NCBI RefSeq assembly: GCF_947493875.1
Contig: NZ_CANLSU010000001.1
Location: forward strand, 310,001 to 374,000
Direction: 5' to 3'
DNA length: 64,000 nt
Origin: an uncultured Marinococcus sp.
GTDB taxonomy: Bacteria > Bacillota > Bacilli > Bacillales > Marinococcaceae
Made by a program: the position numbers and the translations under genes. Below, in pieces: positions 33,895 to 44,206 of this stretch. The number at the start of each line of letters is the position of its first letter. The stretch's first letter is position 1. The notes below the pieces were generated by a model that was given only the letters and a program-made list of their open reading frames with translations, ran no database searches and had not been told where the DNA came from.

Positions 33895-34839
33895 TTACTC
33901 AGCAAGTTTGTCGGCAATTAAATCAATCTGTTCATTAATGGAAATAGGGTCATACGGGTAATACGTATCGAAATCAAGGAAATAAAACTGTTCGTTCTGC
34001 ACGGCATCCAGGTTCGCCCAGACATCGGATTCCTGAATATTTTCCTTACTTTCACCAGTATCCTCCGGATCAAAGGTAGTCATAAACATATGGTCGGCAG
34101 AATACTCCTCAAGCACCTCCATTGAAATTTCCTGTGCGTTTCCTCCCATGACCTCCTCCTGAATTTTTTCGGGAGCGTTCAACCCAAGGGCATTATAAAT
34201 GGCCTGACCGCCACGCCCTCCATTTGCACCGAAAACGTAAAGATCACCATTTTGTGTCAGTTCATATAACCCAAAGGTATCATCATTGCCTATTGTGCCC
34301 TCAAGACGCTTTTTGGCTTTTTCCGCAGTTGTCTCAATAGTGTCTTTGAACTCTTCAGCCTCTGCCTGATTATTTGTCAGTTCTCCGAAGGTATCAAGCG
34401 TTTCCTGGACATTTGTATCCGGATTGTATGGAAGGTGAACGGTGGGCGCAATCTGCGATAGCTGCTCGTAATTATCATCGTACATCACCACAATTAAATC
34501 GGGATCCAGCTCAAGTACTTGTTCGGGATCGAGCGGGGCTCCGACATCCTCTGCACCGCTCAGTTGCTCTTCAAGAAAAGGATTGGAAAATGCATCCGGG
34601 CCGGAGCCGGAGACGTCTGCTTCAACTGCGAGCAGCTCCCCGGCATAATAATCGGTCACAATCGTTTCAGGATCCGAGGGAATAGAGACTTCGCCTTTTT
34701 CCGTTTCGTATGCTCTGGTTTCCTCCTTGCTGTCTGTATTGCCAGCGGATGAATTGTTTTCTCCGCTGCTGCAAGAAGCAAGTATAGCAGCGCCAGCTGT
34801 AAAAATAGCAAATCGTCCAATAAGCGTATGTAGATGCAT
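33895..34839 (-). CDS. Iron-siderophore ABC transporter substrate-binding lipoprotein
   Basis: 314 residues, type III (helical-backbone) binding protein of the FhuD/FeuA/YfiY class. Lipoprotein signal with lipobox LASC (Cys23), an acidic linker, then two lobes (PETIVTDYYAGELLAVEADV and DVGAPLDPEQVLELDPDLIVV; second lobe VMGGNAQEISMEVLEEYSADHMF). It would deliver ferric siderophore to a permease not encoded here. ATG 34839 is eight bases from GGAGA. A Fur box lies just upstream, so iron starvation should induce it. Orphan gene: no permease or ATPase nearby. Confidence 0.9.
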   Translation of the reverse strand: MHLHTLIGRFAIFTAGAAILASCSSGENNSSAGNTDSKEETRAYETEKGEVSIPSDPETIVTDYYAGELLAVEADVSGSGPDAFSNPFLEEQLSGAEDVGAPLDPEQVLELDPDLIVVMYDDNYEQLSQIAPTVHLPYNPDTNVQETLDTFGELTNNQAEAEEFKDTIETTAEKAKKRLEGTIGNDDTFGLYELTQNGDLYVFGANGGRGGQAIYNALGLNAPEKIQEEVMGGNAQEISMEVLEEYSADHMFMTTFDPEDTGESKENIQESDVWANLDAVQNEQFYFLDFDTYYPYDPISINEQIDLIADKLAE

Positions 34840-34860
34840 TAGAATCTCTCCTATATAAAT

Positions 34861-34879
34861 GATAATGATTTTCAATATC
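34861..34879 (-). promoter_or_regulatory. Fur box
   Basis: GATAATGATTTTCAATATC matches the 19-bp Fur consensus GATAATGATAATCATTATC at 16 positions. It lies 22 bases before the start codon of the iron-binding lipoprotein. Confidence 0.9.
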
Positions 34880-34914
34880 ACTATTGTAACGGAATGAAAA
34901 TGAAAAATCTACAT

Positions 34915-34943
34915 AAAAAAGCCTCCGCAATATATGCGGAGGC
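34915..34943 (-). terminator. Terminator of rpoY-rnjA
   Basis: GCCTCCGCA (34921-34929) / TGCGGAGGC (34935-34943), followed on the minus strand by six T. Confidence 0.93.
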
Positions 34944-34957
34944 AGAGGCGAAGTGAT

Positions 34958-36625
34958 TTACACTTCCATAATAATAGGGAGAATCATTGGGCGCCGTTTC
35001 GTGCGCTCATATAAATAAGGCGCCAGGCTGTCGATAATTTCTGATTTAATTTCAGACCATTGACTGGTCTTACGCTTCATTACTTCATCCAGATGCCTGC
35101 TTAATGTTTTCTGGGCATCGTTAATCAAATCTCCGGATTCACGCATATAAACGAAGCCGCGTGAAATTAAGTCCGGACCTGCTGACACCTTAAAGTTTTT
35201 CATGTCGATGCTTACGACGACTACGACGAGTCCTTCTTCAGATAGAATGCGGCGGTCCCGGAGGACAATGTTGCCGATATCTCCGATACCGTGGCCGTCA
35301 ACATAAACAGCACCAGAAGGCACCTTGCCAACGACAGAGGCACTGTCCCGGGTCAGGGCAAGCACTTCACCATTTTCCATAATAAAGGAATTGTCGAGCG
35401 GCACTCCGCAGTCCCGGGCAAGTCTCGAGTGCATTTTCAGCATCCGGTATTCGCCGTGAATGGGCATGAAATATTTCGGACGCATTAAGCGCAGCATAAG
35501 CATCTGTTCCTGCTGACTTCCGTGGCCGGAAGTATGAATGTTGTTCAGCGAGCCGTGGATGACACGGGCGCCCGCCCGGTAGAGCTGGTTAATAATTTTG
35601 TGAACAGAAGTCGTATTTCCGGGAATAGGAGAGCTCGAGAATACGACAGTGTCGCCAGGAATAATCTGAATCTGACGGTGGGTGCCGTGAGCTACACGGG
35701 AGAGGGCTGCCATCGGCTCGCCCTGGCTCCCAGTACACAAGATGGCTGCCTGGTCGTCCGGCAGTTTATTCAACTGGGACGGCTCGACAAACGTTCCTTT
35801 TGGCGCGTTAATATATCCAAGCTCCTGACCGATCGTGATGGATGATTCCATACTGCGGCCGAATACAGCAATTTTACGCCCGTCTTTTACAGCAGCATCA
35901 ATCGCCTTCTGCAGACGATAGATATTGGAAGCAAATGTGGCAAAAATGATTCTGCCTTTGGCCTGACGGAAGATGGAACGGATATTGTCCCCGACTTTTC
36001 GTTCGGAAACAGTGAATCCGGGAACTTCCGCATTCGTGCTGTCTGAAAGCAGACAGAGAACGCCTTTTTCACCGATGTCTGCCATTTTAGCTAAATTGGC
36101 AGGCTCTCCGACAGGCGTAAAGTCAAATTTGAAATCTCCGGTATGAACAACATTGCCTTCTGGAGTATGGACGTTGATACCGAGAGAATCAGGAATACTG
36201 TGAGTAGTCCGGAAAAAATCTACTTTTAAATGGTTGAAAGCAACAGGCTGATCTTCCTGGATGGTATTTAATTTTGCTTTACGTAAAAGCCCGCGTTCCT
36301 CGAGCTTTCCTTTTAACAGACCGATTGCCAATGGACCGCCGTAAATAGGGACGTTTAATTCTTTCAGCAGAAACGGCACGCCGCCGATATGGTCTTCATG
36401 GCCGTGGGTGATAAAAACACCTTTAATTTTTTCTTTGTTCCGAACCAGGTATGTGTAATCGGGAATAACGTAGTCGATTCCAAGCAGATCATCCTCCGGG
36501 AACATGATTCCGGCATCGATGACGATAATTTCATCCTGGTATTGAACCACGTACGTGTTTTTGCCGATTTCGCCTAACCCGCCCAGGGCAAAAACAGCAA
36601 CTTGATTTTGTTTGATTTGTTTCAT
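34958..36625 (-). CDS. rnjA: Ribonuclease J1
   Basis: 555 residues, identical in length to B. subtilis RNase J1. Metallo-beta-lactamase/beta-CASP nuclease with the zinc motif HGHEDH at 74-79, [21 protein letters not shown], the beta-CASP region ([16 protein letters not shown]…) and [10 protein letters not shown]. It has 5'-3' exonuclease and endonuclease activities in mRNA decay and rRNA maturation. Encoded three bases after rpoY as in Bacillus, giving a conserved two-gene operon. Confidence 0.98.
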   Translation of the reverse strand: MKQIKQNQVAVFALGGLGEIGKNTYVVQYQDEIIVIDAGIMFPEDDLLGIDYVIPDYTYLVRNKEKIKGVFITHGHEDHIGGVPFLLKELNVPIYGGPLAIGLLKGKLEERGLLRKAKLNTIQEDQPVAFNHLKVDFFRTTHSIPDSLGINVHTPEGNVVHTGDFKFDFTPVGEPANLAKMADIGEKGVLCLLSDSTNAEVPGFTVSERKVGDNIRSIFRQAKGRIIFATFASNIYRLQKAIDAAVKDGRKIAVFGRSMESSITIGQELGYINAPKGTFVEPSQLNKLPDDQAAILCTGSQGEPMAALSRVAHGTHRQIQIIPGDTVVFSSSPIPGNTTSVHKIINQLYRAGARVIHGSLNNIHTSGHGSQQEQMLMLRLMRPKYFMPIHGEYRMLKMHSRLARDCGVPLDNSFIMENGEVLALTRDSASVVGKVPSGAVYVDGHGIGDIGNIVLRDRRILSEEGLVVVVVSIDMKNFKVSAGPDLISRGFVYMRESGDLINDAQKTLSRHLDEVMKRKTSQWSEIKSEIIDSLAPYLYERTKRRPMILPIIMEV

Positions 36626-36628
36626 ACG

Positions 36629-36838
36629 TTATAAATTCTCCACTTGGAAGTTTTCAGATCTTTTTTCGAATTCAAGCTGCTTGTCAGTAAGCCCCTGAAC
36701 GAATTCAATGTTAAATTGTTTATCGGCGAGTTTGCGGCGGACTTCCCGCTCAGATGCTGCTTCTACGTATAGTGAATGGGTATTCTCCCGTACAGGAGCT
36801 TCAGTAAAATTATTTTGGTAAAAAACTTTGTAAATCAT
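36629..36838 (-). CDS. rpoY: RNA polymerase epsilon subunit
   Basis: 69 residues, RpoY/YkzG: MIYKVFYQNNFTEAPVRENT, then SLYVEAASEREVRRKLADKQ and FNIEFVQGLT. A small accessory subunit of Firmicute RNA polymerase. Immediately upstream of rnjA; the arrangement is conserved across bacilli. Confidence 0.95.
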   Translation of the reverse strand: MIYKVFYQNNFTEAPVRENTHSLYVEAASEREVRRKLADKQFNIEFVQGLTDKQLEFEKRSENFQVENL

Positions 36839-36840
36839 CG

Positions 36841-37320
36841 TAAATATCTCTCCTTCTTCAAATGTAAATGCGGCGTTTATAGCTGCTTAAGAAAAAATGG
36901 TTTTTTGGCATAAACTAGTACTGTAAATAGGAAAAAGCAAAATAATGCAGGAAGGACAGGAAGTAATCGTTGCAACAGCCTGGCTGTTTAATCAAAAATG
37001 ACTTCATATCCAGAGCGGTTCTACTCAGCTTCCGGCCAAAGAACTCAAGCTGAACAGCACCACAGTGTACGTACCAACCATTAATAATTCATATTATAAA
37101 GCATGAAACTGTTTTTTTCATCCTTTTAATCACTTCTGCACAAAATTCGTCCAGCTTTCAGGTAAGAAAAAGACAAAAGAAAGTAACTATACGGGTACTA
37201 AAGAACCATGATAGGATAGAAACAGAATAATTTTTCTATAAATGTATAAAATTTCTTTTATAGAAATTATTTCCAAATAAACGGTGGGGAGAGAAAAATT
37301 TAAAGGAAAAACTGATGAGA
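36841..37320. other. AT-rich gap with possible decayed reading frame and inverted repeat
   Basis: About 480 bases without a supported gene. From ATG 36945 an open frame runs 18 codons to a TGA (36999-37001), and the same frame continues another ~33 codons (…SGSTQLPAKELKLNSTTVY…) to a second stop near 37103, as a gene remnant might. No good SD is seen. A 10-bp AT-rich inverted repeat (37233-37242 / 37257-37266) lies further on. The rpoY-rnjA promoter should be near 36850-36930 on the minus strand but is not clear. Confidence 0.3.
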
Positions 37321-37322
37321 TG

Positions 37323-37356
37323 AAAAAAGCGTCTTCCCGGAGGAAAACACTCTTTT
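37323..37356 (-). terminator. Terminator of def
   Basis: An imperfect G-U-containing stem (about GTGTTTTCC / GGGAAGACGC on the minus strand) followed by six T. Confidence 0.75.
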
Positions 37357-37362
37357 TGCAGG

Positions 37363-37908
37363 TTATAGCTTTGGCAGTTCCCGTTTGTATTCGTCCTCGT
37401 AATCTTCAATCCGGTCGTAAAACATAACCCCGTTCAGGTGATCAATTTCGTGCTGGGCAACGATAGCCGGAAGCCCCCGGAGGCGCAGTTTTACCTCTTT
37501 GTTTTCAAGTGTCTGTGCTTTCAGTGTAATACGCGAATATCTAGGAACATTTCCGGGAACTTCCCGGTCAACTGAAAGGCATCCTTCCCCACCCTCCAAA
37601 TGAGTTGTTTCGACAGAATGGCTGAGAATTTTTGGGTTGATGAAGCCATAGCTGTACAGTTCATCTTTGTCATCAGTCACATGCATGGCAAACATTCTTT
37701 TATTAACACCAAGCTGCGGTGCTGCTACACCGACACCGGAACGGAGTTCATATTTTTCGGCGATTTCCTCGTCCTGGCTGTTTTTTAAGAAATCCAGCAT
37801 TTCCTGGAGGGTATGCAGATCTTCAGCAGACGGAGGGTTCGGGACTTCTTCAGATACTTTGCGGAGCGCAGGGCTTCCCTCACGCTTAATATCTTTCATA
37901 GTTAACAT
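37363..37908 (-). CDS. def: Peptide deformylase
   Basis: 181 residues with the three deformylase motifs: [10 protein letters not shown] (58-67), EGCLS (Cys110) and QHEIDHLNG (His153, Glu154, His157). Removes the formyl group from nascent N-terminal methionine, on the ribosome. Type 2 features (longer, Gram-positive type like B. subtilis YkrB). GGAGG is 10 bases before ATG 37908; ATG 37899 is an alternative. Divergent from ykyA as at the B. subtilis locus. Confidence 0.97.
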   Translation of the reverse strand: MLTMKDIKREGSPALRKVSEEVPNPPSAEDLHTLQEMLDFLKNSQDEEIAEKYELRSGVGVAAPQLGVNKRMFAMHVTDDKDELYSYGFINPKILSHSVETTHLEGGEGCLSVDREVPGNVPRYSRITLKAQTLENKEVKLRLRGLPAIVAQHEIDHLNGVMFYDRIEDYEDEYKRELPKL

Positions 37909-38039
37909 GAATCAACGGCCTCCAATCAGACTTACATATGATAATCGTTAATAACAGTGTATTAGTATAGCAAAAAAATTTCAGCTAAAACAGTTTTAAA
38001 ACGTGAAATGACCATAAAAAATTCACAGGAGGAATACAT

Positions 38040-38690
38040 ATGTATAAATTGAACAAAAAAGTGACAGGAGCAGCAGTTGTTACATTATCGGCTTTAGTAT
38101 TATCGGCATGCGGATCGCCAGAGGGAAGTATTCAGGACCAATGGAGTGAAGCAGCAGGCGCTGAAGAGAAATTTCCCGAAAAGGATGAAGAATTGACCGA
38201 GCTGGCCGGGGAAGAGCAAAGTGTATTTGAAAACTTAACCTCCTATAAAAACAATGAACAGAAAAAAATCGAGTCATCTGTAAAGGAAGCTGTAAGCTCA
38301 GTGAACGAGCGTAAAGAATTAATGGAAGAAGAAAAGGAAGAAATCAACCAGGCGTATAATGAAGCCATGGAAGCAGATGAGCCCATTGAGAATTTAGAAA
38401 ATGAAGAAATGACTGATAAAGCAAAGCAGGCCCAGCAGGCAATGAAAAAAAGGAACGAAGCATTTAACGGGGTACACGATGCTTATATGGAAGCGGCAGA
38501 TAAAGAAATCGATATGTACGAATCGTTTAATGATAAAAATTTAGAGCTTGAAGCACTGGAGGAAGATCTTGACACTATTAATAGCTCCTATGAAGAGGTG
38601 GAAAGCTACAGGGAAACATTCAATGCCGAAACGAAAGCATTCAATGAAGCTAAAAACACCTTCGGAGAAATGATGGAAGAAGAGAGTTAA
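38040..38690 (+). CDS. ykyA: YkyA-family lipoprotein
   Basis: 216 residues. Lipobox LSAC (Cys24) after a hydrophobic signal, then a long, acidic, mostly helical region with coiled-coil character (for example VNERKELMEEEKEEINQAYN and LEALEEDLDTINSSYEEVES). Matches the YkyA family (putative cell-wall-binding lipoprotein) encoded just before pdhA in B. subtilis. AGGAGG is seven bases before ATG. Function unknown. Confidence 0.88.
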   Translation: MYKLNKKVTGAAVVTLSALVLSACGSPEGSIQDQWSEAAGAEEKFPEKDEELTELAGEEQSVFENLTSYKNNEQKKIESSVKEAVSSVNERKELMEEEKEEINQAYNEAMEADEPIENLENEEMTDKAKQAQQAMKKRNEAFNGVHDAYMEAADKEIDMYESFNDKNLELEALEEDLDTINSSYEEVESYRETFNAETKAFNEAKNTFGEMMEEES

Positions 38691-38845
38691 TTCAGTTTTA
38701 TAACAAGCCGGCAAGCAGAAGCGCTGGAGGGAGAAAAACGGCTGAACTGTTTATATACGCATGGACTAATGATATATAACAGATTCGCTTATTTACAAAA
38801 AATAGAAGATGCCAAATGACATGATAATCCTTTGAGCAAAAAGGA

Positions 38846-38873
38846 TTGACGTATCTTTTTCGTTTGGTATATT
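38846..38873 (+). promoter_or_regulatory. Sigma-A promoter of the pdh operon
   Basis: TTGACG (38846-38851), 16-base spacer, TATATT (38868-38873). It would give a leader of about 250 bases before pdhA. Confidence 0.7.
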
Positions 38874-38879
38874 CTAACT

Positions 38880-39120
38880 ATTGAAAAGTATTGTTTCATT
38901 GAAATAGTATAATAAACTGAAACAGTTACTTATCTGTTCTTTATTGAGATTATCCGTGATTATATTACGGCTGTGAAGGGTATTAAAAGATGATGTGGTC
39001 TTATATAAACCTGAAGCTGCGATTCAAATAATCACAGCTTCGGGGATAAACTCTGACAGTAATCTATTACGGATAAACGCAGTTGCTGGATATAACCGGT
39101 TTATTATAAGAAGAGAGGAA
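38880..39120 (+). promoter_or_regulatory. Structured pdhA leader
   Basis: The leader holds CCGT…ACGG (38953-38969) and GAAGCTG / CAGCTTC (39013-39019 / 39035-39041) hairpins, the second without a T-run. No known riboswitch class is recognised. Likely affects mRNA stability or translation of pdhA, by inference. Confidence 0.35.
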
Positions 39121-39127
39121 GAGGTGA

Positions 39128-40216
<1,089 letters not shown>

Positions 40217-40219
40217 GCT

Positions 40220-41197
40220 ATGGCGCAATTGACAATGATTCAAGCAATTACCGAGGCAATGCGTACGGAGCTGAAAAATGACGAAAATGTCCTTGTTTAT
40301 GGCGAAGACGTAGGTCATTACGGCGGCGTATTCCGTGCTACAGAAGGTCTGCAGAAAGAATTTGGCGAAGAACGTGTATTTGACACCCCGCTTGCGGAGT
40401 CCGGTATTGGCGGACTAACGCTTGGTCTTGCGGTGACTGGCTTCCGTCCAGTAATGGAAATACAATTCTTTGGTTTCGTATTTGAAACAATGGATGAAGT
40501 AATAGGACAGATTTCACGGATTCACTACCGTACTGGAGGCAAAAACAATGCCCCAGTTACTATCCGTGCGCCTTTTGGTGGCGGGGTAAAGACTCCTGAA
40601 CTCCATGCTGACAGCCTGGAAGGACTTCTCGCTCAGTCCCCGGGGCTTTCCGTAGTTATTCCATCGACTCCTTATGATGCAAAGGGTCTGTTGATTTCCG
40701 CTATTCGCAGTGATGACCCAGTATTCTTCCTTGAGCACATGAAGCTCTACCGCTCGTTTCGGGAAGAAGTGCCGGATGAAGAATATACAGTGGAACTTGG
40801 TAAAGCAGATGTGAAACGCGAAGGTAAAGACGTTACACTGATTGCTTACGGAGCGATGGTACACACTTGTCTGAAAGCAGCCGAGCAGCTGAAAGAGGAA
40901 GGCTACGAGGCAGAAGTGGTTGACCTGCGAACTATCAGCCCGCTGGATATGGATACAGTTATTGAGTCGGTGAAAAAAACCAACCGTGCGGTTGTAGTCC
41001 AGGAAGCTCAGAGACAAGCTGGTATTGCTGCGAACGTAGTCGCGAATATAAATGAAGAGGCTATTCTTCATCTGGAGGCACCGGTACTTAGAGTGGCGGC
41101 GCCAGATACGGTCTTCCCATTCGCAGCAGCCGAAGACGTTTGGCTTCCAAACGAAAATGACGTTATCGAAAAAGCAAAAGCTGTACTCAGCTTCTAA
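40220..41197 (+). CDS. pdhB: Pyruvate dehydrogenase E1 beta subunit
   Basis: 325 residues. [20 protein letters not shown] and [21 protein letters not shown] are the E1-beta ThDP/interface motifs; the transketolase C-terminal domain (about 190-315) includes [18 protein letters not shown]. Forms the alpha2-beta2 E1 with PdhA. A strong hairpin follows before pdhC. Confidence 0.98.
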   Translation: MAQLTMIQAITEAMRTELKNDENVLVYGEDVGHYGGVFRATEGLQKEFGEERVFDTPLAESGIGGLTLGLAVTGFRPVMEIQFFGFVFETMDEVIGQISRIHYRTGGKNNAPVTIRAPFGGGVKTPELHADSLEGLLAQSPGLSVVIPSTPYDAKGLLISAIRSDDPVFFLEHMKLYRSFREEVPDEEYTVELGKADVKREGKDVTLIAYGAMVHTCLKAAEQLKEEGYEAEVVDLRTISPLDMDTVIESVKKTNRAVVVQEAQRQAGIAANVVANINEEAILHLEAPVLRVAAPDTVFPFAAAEDVWLPNENDVIEKAKAVLSF

Positions 41198-41211
41198 AAA
41201 TTATTAATCGG

Positions 41212-41246
41212 GCAAACAGGTTGATGGAAAATATCAACCTGTTTGC
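41212..41246 (+). terminator. Strong pdhB-pdhC intercistronic hairpin
   Basis: GCAAACAGGTTGAT (41212-41225) pairs perfectly with ATCAACCTGTTTGC (41233-41246) around a seven-base loop. No T-run follows, so it is probably an RNA-processing or stabilising element, or weak attenuator, that sets E1 against E2/E3 levels. Confidence 0.7.
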
Positions 41247-41287
41247 TACGCGTGATACTGAATTGAAAATAAAAGGAGGCACTTGTT

Positions 41288-42637
41288 TTGGCTTATGAAT
41301 TTAAACTTCCTGATATTGGCGAAGGAATTCACGAAGGTGAAATTGTTTCATGGCAGGTAAAGCCTGGCGATGAGATTAAAGAAGACGATGTGCTCTGCGA
41401 AGTACAAAATGATAAAGCCGTTGTGGAAATACCTTCTCCAGTGGATGGAAAAGTCTTAGAATTAAAAGTAGACGAAGGAACAACCACCACTGTCGGTGAA
41501 GTCATTTTAACCATTGATGATGGTAGTGGAGAGGACACTGGCTCTGAAGGTTCTTCAGATCAAAAAGAAGGAACCGAAGGAACAGCGTCGAGAGATGAGC
41601 AGGAGCAAAACGACGCTCAGCCAGCTTCTACAGAAGCAGAAAAAGAAAGCCCAACAGCAGCAGGCGGCGAAAGTGCCAGTGCTTCTGGAGAAGCAGACGT
41701 AGACGAAAATGCACGCGTCATCGCTATGCCGTCTGTACGCAAATATGCTCGTGAAAACGACGTAACGATCCAAAAAGTTAAAGGGTCGGGCAAAAACGGA
41801 CGTATTCTTCGTGAAGATATCGATGCATTTCTAAGCGGTGACCAGTCAGCGGAGGAAGAAACAACTGAAGCTGCTTCTGGCTCCGAAGAAAGTAAGCCTG
41901 CAGCAAGTGCAGCAGCACCTTCCCAGGATCAGGGCGCTATGGAAGAACGTGTGCCGCTTAAAGGTATCCGTAAAGCTATCGCTCAAAAAATGGTACAATC
42001 AAAACAGACGGCTCCACACGTTACTCATATGGACGAAGTGGACGTCAGCGCGCTGGTTGACCACCGTAAAAAATTCAAGCCTATGGCTGCAGAGCAGGAC
42101 ATTAAGCTTACGTACCTGCCGTACGTAGTAAAAGCCCTGACTTCCGCAATCCGTAAGTTCCCTGTATTGAATGCTTCGATCGATGATGAAGCTTCTGAAA
42201 TCGTTTATAAGCATTACTTCAATATTGGCATTGCAGCTGATACAGAGCAGGGACTCGTCGTACCAGTTGTGAAGGAAACGGATCGCAAGCCTATCTTTAC
42301 CCTGGCTGATGAAATCAACGAACTTGCTACAAAAGCAAGAGACGGAAAGCTTTCCTCAGCTGAAATGAGCGGAGGCTCTGCTACGATTTCGAACCTGGGT
42401 TCTGCGAAAGGCGCTTTCTTTACTCCGGTTATTAATCATCCGGAAGTAGCTATCCTGGGTATTGGCCGTATTGAAGAAAAAGCGGTAGTACGCGACGGTG
42501 AAATTGTTGCAGCACCAATGCTTGCTCTTTCATTAAGCTATGACCACCGTCTAATCGATGGTATGACAGCACAGCACGCCTTAAATCACATCAAACGCTT
42601 GTTAAATGAACCAGAACTAATCTCAATGGAGGGATAA
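41288..42637 (+). CDS. pdhC: Dihydrolipoamide acetyltransferase (E2)
   Basis: 449 residues. One lipoyl domain (1-78) with lipoyl Lys43 in [13 protein letters not shown], an Ala/Glu/Ser-rich linker, the peripheral-subunit-binding domain (about 140-178, [16 protein letters not shown]… [11 protein letters not shown]), a second linker, and the catalytic domain (about 215-449) with the terminal HRLIDG active-site motif. Starts with TTG 41288, eight bases after AAGGAGG. Transfers acetyl groups to CoA and forms the complex core. Confidence 0.97.
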   Translation: MAYEFKLPDIGEGIHEGEIVSWQVKPGDEIKEDDVLCEVQNDKAVVEIPSPVDGKVLELKVDEGTTTTVGEVILTIDDGSGEDTGSEGSSDQKEGTEGTASRDEQEQNDAQPASTEAEKESPTAAGGESASASGEADVDENARVIAMPSVRKYARENDVTIQKVKGSGKNGRILREDIDAFLSGDQSAEEETTEAASGSEESKPAASAAAPSQDQGAMEERVPLKGIRKAIAQKMVQSKQTAPHVTHMDEVDVSALVDHRKKFKPMAAEQDIKLTYLPYVVKALTSAIRKFPVLNASIDDEASEIVYKHYFNIGIAADTEQGLVVPVVKETDRKPIFTLADEINELATKARDGKLSSAEMSGGSATISNLGSAKGAFFTPVINHPEVAILGIGRIEEKAVVRDGEIVAAPMLALSLSYDHRLIDGMTAQHALNHIKRLLNEPELISMEG

Positions 42638-42640
42638 TTC

Positions 42641-44056
42641 ATGGTAGTAGGAGATTTTGCAGAAGAAATTGACACGCTAATTGTAGGTGCCGGTCCGGGT
42701 GGCTATGTTGCAGCCATCCGTGCGGCCCAGCTTGGTCAAAAAGTAACTATCGTAGAAAAAGGAAATTTGGGTGGCGTCTGCTTAAACGTAGGCTGCGTAC
42801 CGTCCAAAGCGTTAATCCAGGCCGGACACCGTTTCCACGAAGCTAATGAAGGTGCTGAAAATATGGGCATTACTTCTAAAGGCGCTGAGGTGGATTTCAC
42901 AAAGGTGCAGGAGTGGAAAGGCAGCGTTGTTGAAAAGCTTACTGGCGGCGTCGAATCCCTTCTGAAAGCGAATAAGGTGAACATCGTAAAAGGTGAAGCT
43001 TATTTCTCGGACAAGGATCAGGTAAAGGTTTCTACCGACGAATACAGCTCCCAGACGTATAAATTTAACAACTGCATCATTGCTACCGGCTCCCGTCCGG
43101 TGGAACTCAAGCCGCTTCCTTTCGGAAAACGTGTACTTGATTCTACTGGCGGCTTAAATCTCGAAGAAATTCCGAAAAGCATGATTGTGATCGGCGGCGG
43201 CTACATCGGCATCGAGATGGCTGGAGCCTATGCAAACCTTGGCACAGAGGTTACTGTGCTTGAGGGCGAAAGTCGTATTCTTTCCCAGGGCTTTGAGAAG
43301 CAAATGACGCAGCCGGTGCAAAAGAAATTGAAAGCACAGGGTGTGGATATTCAAACCGAAGCATTTGCGCAGGGCGTTGAGGAATCAGAGGACAGTGTAA
43401 CCCTTACAGCTGAAGTAAAAGGCGAAGAAAAAACGTTTGAAGCAGAATATGTACTGGTAGCTGTAGGGCGCCGTCCTAATACAGAAGAGCTGGGGCTTGA
43501 GCAGATTGGCGTAGAGATCGGCGAACGCGGCTTGATCCAGGTGGACGAGCAGTCCCGCACAAGTGTAGATAACATCTACGCAATCGGTGACATCGTACCT
43601 GGCCTTCCGCTTGCTCATAAAGCTTCCTACGAAGCGAAAGTAGCTGCAGAAGCTATCGCCGGGGAAGCAGCAGCAGTCGATTACCTCGGCATGCCGATGG
43701 TCGTTTTCTCGGATCCGGAGCTTGCAAGCGTTGGATATACAGAAGAAGATGCGAAGGAAGCAGGCTTCGATGTAAAATCCGCGAAGTTTCCGTTCCAGGC
43801 AAACGGACGGGCGTTGTCTCTGGACGTCTCTGAAGGCTTCATGAAGCTTATTACCCGCAAGGATGATGGATTAGTCATCGGGGCACAAATCGTTGGCCCT
43901 AACGCTTCTGACATGATTGCAGAAGCAGGTCTGGCAATTGAGGCAGGCATGACAGCAGAAGATGTTGCGATGACTGTTCATGCTCACCCAACGTTAGGTG
44001 AGATTACGATGGAAACGGCAGAAGCAGCACTCGGAATGCCAATTCACATCACGTAA
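42641..44056 (+). CDS. pdhD: Dihydrolipoamide dehydrogenase (E3)
   Basis: 471 residues, FAD flavoprotein. FAD site [17 protein letters not shown], redox disulfide Cys47-Cys52 ([13 protein letters not shown]), NAD site [20 protein letters not shown], and the His-Glu pair in HAHPTLGE near the C-terminus. Reoxidises E2 lipoamide, shared with other 2-oxoacid complexes. Three bases after pdhC. Confidence 0.98.
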   Translation: MVVGDFAEEIDTLIVGAGPGGYVAAIRAAQLGQKVTIVEKGNLGGVCLNVGCVPSKALIQAGHRFHEANEGAENMGITSKGAEVDFTKVQEWKGSVVEKLTGGVESLLKANKVNIVKGEAYFSDKDQVKVSTDEYSSQTYKFNNCIIATGSRPVELKPLPFGKRVLDSTGGLNLEEIPKSMIVIGGGYIGIEMAGAYANLGTEVTVLEGESRILSQGFEKQMTQPVQKKLKAQGVDIQTEAFAQGVEESEDSVTLTAEVKGEEKTFEAEYVLVAVGRRPNTEELGLEQIGVEIGERGLIQVDEQSRTSVDNIYAIGDIVPGLPLAHKASYEAKVAAEAIAGEAAAVDYLGMPMVVFSDPELASVGYTEEDAKEAGFDVKSAKFPFQANGRALSLDVSEGFMKLITRKDDGLVIGAQIVGPNASDMIAEAGLAIEAGMTAEDVAMTVHAHPTLGEITMETAEAALGMPIHIT

Positions 44057-44069
44057 TAAAAATAAGAAG

Positions 44070-44099
44070 GCCACGGCTTATCACAGCCGTGGCTTTTTT
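44070..44099 (+). terminator. Terminator of the pdh operon
   Basis: GCCACGGCT (44070-44078) / AGCCGTGGC (44085-44093) followed by TTTTTT. Confidence 0.95.
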
Positions 44100-44159
44100 C
44101 GTATAAGGGAGAAGGGCCGTCGCTCGCGGCAGCAGGTTTTTTGTTTCTTCTCAGCATAA

Positions 44160-44190
44160 TAAAATCCCCGGCGCTTAGGCCGGGGATTTC
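44160..44190. terminator. Terminator after the BCCT transporter gene
   Basis: AAATCCCCGG (44162-44171) / CCGGGGATTT (44180-44189), T-rich on both sides. Confidence 0.85.
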
Positions 44191-44206
44191 TTATTCCGTA
44201 TAGAAG

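Noticed and set aside
38880-39120. Riboswitch in the pdhA leader
   Set aside because: Hairpins are present, but none matches a riboswitch class I know; kept only as a structured leader.
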